Origin: Lobosporangium transversale
Lineage: Eukaryota; Mortierellomycota; Mortierellomycetes; Mortierellales; Mortierellaceae
Reading direction: 5' to 3'
Assembly (NCBI RefSeq): GCF_002105155.1
Contig: NW_019028979.1
Span: 1,364,001 to 1,428,000 of the forward strand
Length of the DNA stretch: 64,000 bases
Shown here: piece after piece, positions 58,411 through 64,000 of the stretch
Layout of the letters: each line of letters opens with the position of its first letter
How positions within the stretch are numbered: position 1 is the first letter of the stretch
Made by a program: the position numbers and the translations under genes
Notes under the pieces: generated by a model
What the model saw: only the letters and a program-made list of their open reading frames with translations
Told to the model about the DNA's origin: nothing
Database searches by the model: none

Positions 58411-60558
58411 CTATCTCCATGCCTTTTCTTGTAACGGTGGCATGATAATCTCAATTTCGGGCCGGATTTTGTTAATAACTCTCTGAATCTCTTTCAAAGC
58501 ATAGTGTTTCTGCGCATGTCTATTTTCATTCGTTTGAAACCGCATATCAATCGTTTCCATCTCTGGCCATAAACACTCTTCCCGGTGAGCACGTCGTCCT
58601 TGGAAATAATTGATCAAATCTTGCACTTGACCAAGATGGGTCATGTCAACGCCATCAATTATTTCTCTTCCATGCTCGGACAGCTCTTTCTCATTTTTCT
58701 TCTCGTATGTCCGTTGTCCATGTTTTTGATCAGTCGCAATGTCAGGAAGCTTTATCTCCTTATTCTTGTTAAAAATACTGCCGTCGAACCTTGAACGAAC
58801 TAAAGGAAATGATACTCCAAGGCTCTGCTCTGATAGACTGACACTATCATCTTTGCAGTATAAATCATTTATAGTCCGAACAGCCTTCCAAAGTCGCAGC
58901 AGCCCTTTAACCGCACTAAATTGCCTCTTATGCACTTTTTCCCATTGCTGCTTCATCTGCTCCTGTGTATCATAATAATACTGCCGTTTCATCCAGTCAA
59001 TGCTATTCTCTTTCAAGGGCAAAGGATATCCTCTCAAGTACAGTTGCAGGGTCCTCAGACGCTTCAAACGTGACAATAAACACAAACTGACAGGCCCACG
59101 GATAAATACATTGGTCCTATTAATAGCCAGCTTTTCAAGATCAGGACACACCCGACTGATATATCCGAGAACCACACGCAATTGTTCCGCGAAATCCGTC
59201 ATGCCTACTCGATGCTGTTCATCAATCCGGATGTGCAGTGTCTTTAACTTTCGACAGGCCCAGACCCGCTGATTTAAGGGTACCAAGGGTGAGAGGAAGG
59301 ACTGTGAAACACATGGCTGACCAAAAAGCGCTTTGGTCACGTAGAGAAGGTCCAGAGGGAGATTTACCTCTAAGGCTTTGAAATGCTCCAATAATGGGCT
59401 TTCACACAAGAGTTGATGGACCCAGACCCCAATGCGTCGTTCGTCCGCCGCGGTGCTTCCTCTGCAAGGGCCTATAATTTCAACTGTCGTCAGTCGATTT
59501 ACCATTCGATGCGCATCCAAGAGGACGCATGCTGATGACAAGGGATGCCTGACCATACTGGCGGTAGAAACCCCCCAATGCTCCACCAACGGGAACTGCG
59601 CAATAGGCGCAGCCTCTTCATGAATGCTCGAGGGCTCGCACACAGAAACATGAAGGCTATCCAACTTTGGACAATAGGACGACAGGCGGCCAAAAAACGC
59701 TGTTCTCCTTTCCTTTGTGAGGAGAAAATTCTTCATAGGGCCGTCATTGGATCCCCTCTCCGAGACTGGCTGAGCATTGACAATTCGGAGCTCTGTCAAC
59801 TCGGGGCAAGATCGAAGGAATGACTCTAGGGCAGTCTCTGTCAAGCCTAGCTTTTCAAACGTAGCAGATCGCAATGGCCAAGGCCGCTTTTGCTTGATGT
59901 GAGCGCGAACATCGGCCAAATGGTCAGTAGAATCGTCTTGCTTAATATCGAGATCCTGCTCTTCCTCTAGCTTAGCTATGCTGTCTACTCTCCAAGGCGC
60001 ATAACTTGCTGCGACAGTTGCAACAGATAGTTCTTCAAGATTCGGGCATAGGCGCCTAGTCTCAGCCATAGAAATTTTCGCAGAATAAGGAACACTGTCC
60101 AAATGTAAGCAAGTCAGGCCAGGACCAAGGATACGCAGAAGTGGGAGCAATTGAGACCAAACATCGGTATTAAGGTCAGCACTGAAAAAAAACTGTCGGA
60201 TCTTGAGACCAAAGGAGTAAAATGAAGTAGCAGAGGAAGAGGCTAAAGACGCAAGGGCATTCCGGAGAATAGACCAGCTCGCTTCTTCTTGGCCAAGAGG
60301 CAGTCGTGCTGTGTAGAATTTAGGATAACTTCCTCGTTGGCAAGCCAGAGTATAGGCTAGTCCAAGCTTCTTTGCCATTACCTGTTCATTTACACCTTCC
60401 TTCAGATGGATGGCTGAAAAGTGGACTGTTCTCTTCAGGAGTACCCGAGCCATTCGATACCATTGATGTGACACCAGTGGGATATTGGTGCGGAGTGAAG
60501 CCTGTCCTACAAAGGATAAGATACGTTCAATGACCTCGGGAGGAAGTGCGGGCAGCAT
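58411..60558 (-). CDS. F-box/LRR-like protein (715 aa)
   Basis: Single exon from ATG at 60558. The F-box is at the very N-terminus: LPPEVIERILSFVGQASLR, then LVSHQWYRMARVLLKRTV. The body has leucine-rich segments (LTCLHLDSVPY, LEELSVATV, LTELRIVNAQP, LDSLHVSVCEP, LRTLQLYLRGYPL). It is longer than most F-box proteins in the window and lacks the C-terminal tryptophan motif, so it belongs to another subgroup. The last ~130 residues include an Asp/Lys/Glu-rich linker (EKKNEKELSEHGRE) and a helical tail. Predicted substrate receptor of an SCF ligase; target unknown. Confidence 0.8.
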   Translation of the reverse strand: MLPALPPEVIERILSFVGQASLRTNIPLVSHQWYRMARVLLKRTVHFSAIHLKEGVNEQVMAKKLGLAYTLACQRGSYPKFYTARLPLGQEEASWSILRNALASLASSSATSFYSFGLKIRQFFFSADLNTDVWSQLLPLLRILGPGLTCLHLDSVPYSAKISMAETRRLCPNLEELSVATVAASYAPWRVDSIAKLEEEQDLDIKQDDSTDHLADVRAHIKQKRPWPLRSATFEKLGLTETALESFLRSCPELTELRIVNAQPVSERGSNDGPMKNFLLTKERRTAFFGRLSSYCPKLDSLHVSVCEPSSIHEEAAPIAQFPLVEHWGVSTASMVRHPLSSACVLLDAHRMVNRLTTVEIIGPCRGSTAADERRIGVWVHQLLCESPLLEHFKALEVNLPLDLLYVTKALFGQPCVSQSFLSPLVPLNQRVWACRKLKTLHIRIDEQHRVGMTDFAEQLRVVLGYISRVCPDLEKLAINRTNVFIRGPVSLCLLSRLKRLRTLQLYLRGYPLPLKENSIDWMKRQYYYDTQEQMKQQWEKVHKRQFSAVKGLLRLWKAVRTINDLYCKDDSVSLSEQSLGVSFPLVRSRFDGSIFNKNKEIKLPDIATDQKHGQRTYEKKNEKELSEHGREIIDGVDMTHLGQVQDLINYFQGRRAHREECLWPEMETIDMRFQTNENRHAQKHYALKEIQRVINKIRPEIEIIMPPLQEKAWR

Positions 60559-61179
60559 GCTAGCTTTAGTCGGGATATTTATAGTAAGAGAGAGAAAAAG
60601 AGGAAGTCAGGTTATGATCATTGGCAAATGAGTTTTAATGATGACAGATGGCAATGAACCTTGAAATTGCCCAAAAGTCCAGACCATCTATGGCAATGGT
60701 GGCATGCTGCGCCCATGAGGCTTAATTAAATTGGCGTTTTTTAATGTTCATGTTCATGTATGTAGTGTGCCACAGAAATCAACTTCTGGCAGTCGGTTAT
60801 TAATATTTCTGTCGTCTTTACCGATCCGCGGACTACTGCCTAGACACCTAATATCCGTACAAGGTCATTTTTACCAAGTCAGTGAATTTTCTCTGGCAAT
60901 GTGTCGAAATGGAGGCTACCTATACCACTGTATTTGCTGCTTAGCACCAGCATCTACGTTGTTTTTGCATCGATCTTGGTCCTGTTGTGGTGTCTAACCG
61001 CTATATTATAACTATCAATACACGAGTAGCTTAGTGCTAAGTCGAGTCTACTACTATTTAAGGCCTCACCAAAGGCCATGATTAAGGGGTAAATATGTTC
61101 TCATTTATCCACTTCTCGCCTGACGATATCTAGTATTTCCTGCATATGCTCCTTTGAGACGGACATCCCTTTAGTATTG
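60559..61179. other. Intergenic region without a recognisable gene
   Basis: Promoter side of the 715-aa F-box gene followed by mixed sequence. I see no gene, repeat or RNA in it. Confidence 0.5.
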
Positions 61180-61560
61180 TTTCTTGTACTATTGTGCACC
61201 AATAATCTGGAAAAAGAATGCTATGTCCGACTTGGCCTTGATGTTGGAATAAATCTTTCGTCCTGATACTTCTGATGCTCCGTTCTTTGTATCTTGGAGG
61301 ACTACCATAAATTCCCCCCCATGAAGGTGGGGCAATGAGCCATCATACCATTCTTTCTTGATCTTCTCGCGCGGGGTGTATTACCTTTCCCAGCACGATC
61401 CTTGCTCCAGAGATTTTGCTGGCCTAGAATCATGCCATTTTTGAAACCATTCTCTGATGTGTCTTTTAACACCTTCTGGTTCAAGGATGTTAAAGGTATC
61501 GCCACCGCCCTATACTTAAATTATGACCAGTATGACTCCTCCATGTCTCCTACCCAGGAG
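61180..61560 (-). pseudogene. Decayed coding fragment, probably of a mobile element
   Basis: On the minus strand a nearly open frame reads GDTFNILEPEGVKRHIREWF, then a stop, then KIKKEWYDG and VLQDTKNGASEVSG and NIKAKSDIAFFFQIIGAQ. Sense-like residue composition over ~100 codons with one or two breaks points to decayed coding DNA. It lies next to the poly(A)-tailed repeats, so a retroelement origin is likely, but I do not recognise the protein. Confidence 0.3.
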
Positions 61561-61733
61561 TTTATCTATCATCTGTCCTGTCGCCATGAGCAGCTGTCCA
61601 CATCTCTCTTCAATCCATTGCCATCTTCAATGCTTTTCTAAACGCCTCCCTGCCTGCATCTCGGGCACCGCCTGCACCCATCTCTCGTAGATGCCCTTAC
61701 TTCACATCTCCTATACTTCTTCCCTCCTTCTTC

Positions 61734-62139
61734 TTTTTTTTTTTTTTTGATAACAAGGACCCACGAGGTCATGTAGGATTTATTTAGATGTTAGCTCTAT
61801 AAATGGGTTGCCCCATTACTGGGGTCGCAAATAAAGCGGTATCCAATAATCGGCCGAAGCCGCATCGTCATACTGCCACAGTACTACATCCTGTTCATAA
61901 ACCACGTCAGCATTGAGTAGACTTCCTTGGTCCCAGAGGACCTGTGGCACGGCTCTACTCCCTACTTGACCTGTTGTGCGCGAAGGTCATCCTTTAGCCG
62001 CTGTCCTCAATCATCAAAAATTTACAGCTTTCCAGGCGCTCCATAATCGCCAATTCCACCTGCTGCCGGTAGCTTGCCGCCACTCGCCGGTCTGCCTCAG
62101 TCCTGATCGCCTTCACATCTGCTGTTCGTCGTTGTCCCT

Positions 62140-62141
<2 letters not shown>
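61734..62141 (-). mobile_element. Poly(A)-tailed retroelement end, copy A
   Basis: Read on the minus strand, a 393-bp unit (62141-61749) ends in ...CCTTGTTATC followed by 15 As. It starts immediately after the poly-A of copy B. It differs from copy B by about six substitutions over 393 bp. The 3' poly-A and abrupt 5' end are typical of a 5'-truncated LINE-type copy. Decayed coding sense (LWDQGSLLNADVVYEQDVV) is visible on this strand. Confidence 0.6.
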
Positions 62142-62170
<29 letters not shown>

Positions 62171-62756
62171 GATAACAAGGACCCACGAGGTCATGTAGGA
62201 TTTATTTTGATGTTAGCTCTATAAATGGGTTGCCCCATTACTGGGGTCGCAAATAAAGCGGTATCCAATAATCGGCCGAAGCCGCATCGTTATACTGCCA
62301 CAGTACTACATCCTGTTCATAAACCACGTCAGCATTGAGTAGACTTCCTTGGTCCCAGAGGACCTGTGGCACGGCTCTACTCCCTACTTGGCCTGTTGTG
62401 CGCGAAGGTCATCCTTTAGCCGCTGTCCTCAATCATCAAAAATTTACAGCTTTCCAGGCGCTCCATAATCGCCAATTCCACCTGCTGCCGGTAGCTTGCC
62501 ACCACTCGCCGGTCTGCCCCAGTCCTGATCGCCTTCACATCTGCTGTTCGTCGTTGTCCCTGGTGAGAGCCAAAGAATTCACCTCTGCTACGTCTGTGCC
62601 TCCCAACACAGTTGCGTCCCCTGGCGCGTTTGCTCACAGAGGTGATACCATTTTCTCTTTCCCAGTTGACGGTGACTTTGCAGCGTCTGTTTGTAACTTA
62701 AGGATCTGCCTTAAGTCATCTTCCGCTGGTACATCGTTGAACTTAACACTATAAAA
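62142..62756 (-). mobile_element. Poly(A)-tailed retroelement end, copy B
   Basis: On the minus strand, from about 62756 down to GTTATC at 62171-62176, followed by a 29-nt poly-A (62170-62142). The last 393 bp duplicate copy A; the first ~190 bp are unique here and contain the frame FYSVKFNDVPAEDDL. Copy A and copy B are head-to-tail on this strand with no spacer. It ends ~110 bp before the tRNA-Trp gene. Confidence 0.6.
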
Positions 62757-62866
62757 CTGGGAGGATTGGTTTACAAGCATATTGAGAAGCATTATTAGTC
62801 ACGTGATAATTAAGGGTAGTATGAATATTAATAATATATAGTAATAATTGCACGTCCTCTAACGAA

Positions 62867-62939
62867 GGAGGATTGGCGCAATTGGCAGCGCGTCCGTCTC
62901 CAAAGCGGAAGGTCGGGAGTTCAAGTCTCTCATTCTCCA
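62867..62939 (+). tRNA. tRNA-Trp (anticodon CCA)
   Basis: A complete 73-nt cloverleaf without intron. Acceptor stem GGAGGAT / ATTCTCC with one G-T pair, then discriminator A. D stem GCGC/GCGC with GG in the loop. Anticodon stem TCCGT / GCGGA with loop CTCCAAA, anticodon CCA at 62900-62902. T stem GGGAG / CTCTC with loop TTCAAGT. All paired positions match standard tRNA numbering. A run of seven Ts eight bases later serves as Pol III terminator. Retroelement ends lie just upstream and a TIR element just downstream. Confidence 0.96.
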
Positions 62940-62946
62940 TCGAGTC

Positions 62947-62953
62947 TTTTTTT
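62947..62953 (+). terminator. RNA polymerase III terminator of tRNA-Trp
   Basis: T7 run starting 8 bp past the discriminator base of the tRNA gene, the usual oligo-T stop signal for RNA polymerase III. Confidence 0.85.
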
Positions 62954-63009
62954 ACTTCATGAAATAGAAAGAAAATTTGTTTTGGGTCATTTAGGACGCT
63001 ACCAATTAA

Positions 63010-63912
63010 TCATGTATTATCTCCTCAAAATTTTACTTGACCACTTTGCAAAACTCGAATGATGAAGGCGATATTCCTACATGGGGATCATCTCTTATTA
63101 AAGAATTAATCTATTTGGCAGCCTAGTTGCCAAATAACATTCATTATTTACTTGGCAGTAACTATTTTTTTTTTTTTTTTTTTTTTTCATTCCAAGGAAC
63201 CGTATTGTATTTAACGCTCATATTTTAAATTAATAAAGCTCTACGTCATAGTTATGTGTAGTGACATTGTCTTGTCTCATTTAGAAAACTAATGACTTTT
63301 TTTTTTTTTTTTTTTTTTCAAGTAGGTCGCTCATACAGCTTTGGAGGTGCTATTTGGAGATCAATGCCTATGAGAGGTTTTCGCTCGGAGCAAACGCGTC
63401 TCACCTGCTACCTAGACGTCTTCAATAAATCGTTCTCTAACCGTGTACATTGAAGGCTGTTTTGTGAAGATGTCATCGCCGCTGCCCTTAGTACCTCCGG
63501 CGGCATTAGCTGTGCAAGGCAATATATCCACAGAACGCTGCTTGTTTTACCACTGATGTTATGACCCTGTTATCAAAAAAAAAAAAAAAAAAAAAAAAAA
63601 AAGACTGTATTTGGCAGCCCAGCTGCCACCCAAGAGTGCGAAGTTAAGTGGCAGCCCCCAGAAGTAGGCTGCCAAATAGAGGCAAAAATTACTATTGGTA
63701 TGGGCTGCCAAATAGATTAATCCCTTATTAAAAACTTTGATGATACTAAGACTAAGAAATTGATTGCAATCAACATCCGATTAGGAGCGTGTCACCAAGT
63801 AATTTATGATCTCTTCTAGAATGTAGATATCTTCATCAACAAATATATGCCTGACAACCCCACAAACTTGGGGCTAAGTTACAAATATCTGAGTGCTCTG
63901 AATCTTAGACTA
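63010..63912 (+). pseudogene. Reading frame split by the TIR element
   Basis: If 63103-63732 (the element plus one copy of its target duplication) is left out, the flanks join in one frame of 59 codons (63010-63102 and 63733-63816) reading ...NSNDEGDIPTWGSSL | IKNFDDTKTKKLIAIN... A single TAG at 63817 follows, and the frame then stays open for about 38 more codons. Protein unknown. It looks like decayed coding DNA that was the target of the insertion. Confidence 0.45.
63103..63723. mobile_element. 621-bp TIR element with 9-bp target duplication (MULE-like, non-autonomous)
   Basis: The ends form 21-bp inverted repeats with one mismatch, each containing ATTAATCTATTTGGCAGCC. They are flanked by the direct repeat CTTATTAAA (63094-63102 and 63724-63732). 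Subterminal TTTGGCAGCC units recur in both orientations. No transposase is encoded. The interior holds two poly-T tracts (about 63163-63187 and 63297-63319) and a segment ending GTTATC plus a ~30-nt poly-A (63565-63602), possibly a retroelement nested inside. A 9-bp duplication is typical of Mutator-like elements, but the family call is inference. Confidence 0.65.
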
Positions 63913-64000
63913 ATGTACGCATCCCATTGCTGATAAAGTACTACTATATAAAACATTAAAGCATAATGAGAATATCGTACGAGCCTCATCATGAGTGAAG

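Noticed and set aside
60731-60997. 88-codon plus-strand frame upstream of the F-box gene
   Set aside because: Cys/His/Leu-rich translation without domain resemblance, in a promoter-like region; no evidence that it is coding.

Overview
The window is nuclear DNA of a filamentous fungus. Genes are interrupted by short GT-AG introns, homopolymer A/T tracts are frequent, and the core genes are eukaryotic: eIF3a, COQ10, a UGO1-like carrier, PRCC and a GCN4/cpc-1 type bZIP factor. The dense F-box/LRR genes, a FAD monooxygenase and a cholesterol-oxidase-like/hydrolase fusion suggest an early-diverging lineage such as Mortierellomycotina. That placement is inference; no rRNA is present to confirm it.

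Layout. 0-5 kb: the 3' part of a CRT10-like gene and a GRR1-like F-box/LRR gene. 6-15 kb: a run of F-box/LRR genes, one of them decayed, interrupted by COQ10. 15-23 kb: housekeeping genes (eIF3a, UGO1-like, PRCC). 23-40 kb: further F-box/LRR genes and two frame-broken relatives, interleaved with an amino acid transporter and a five-exon GMC oxidoreductase/hydrolase fusion. 40-42 kb: a bZIP gene with two upstream ORFs in its leader. 42.6-50.5 kb: a near-perfect palindrome with two 3,956-bp arms around a 6-bp centre. Each arm carries a 5'-incomplete Crypton-type tyrosine recombinase and an unrecognised 220-aa companion gene. 50.5-54.6 kb: a second, unrelated and apparently intact Crypton-type recombinase of four exons. 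55-60.6 kb: a seven-exon FAD monooxygenase and one more F-box/LRR gene. 61-64 kb: retroelement debris with poly(A) tails, a tRNA-Trp(CCA) gene, and a 621-bp terminal-inverted-repeat element with a 9-bp target duplication that splits a reading frame.

How the genes work together. There are no operons. Eleven F-box loci (eight open, three decayed) probably supply alternative substrate receptors for SCF ubiquitin ligases; a shared C-terminal tryptophan motif shows that most belong to one expanding family. The mobile part of the window (42-64 kb) is dominated by tyrosine-recombinase DNA elements and poly(A)-tailed retroelement ends. Exon boundaries below were read by eye from splice signals and frame continuity. 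Stretches whose boundaries I could not settle are flagged.
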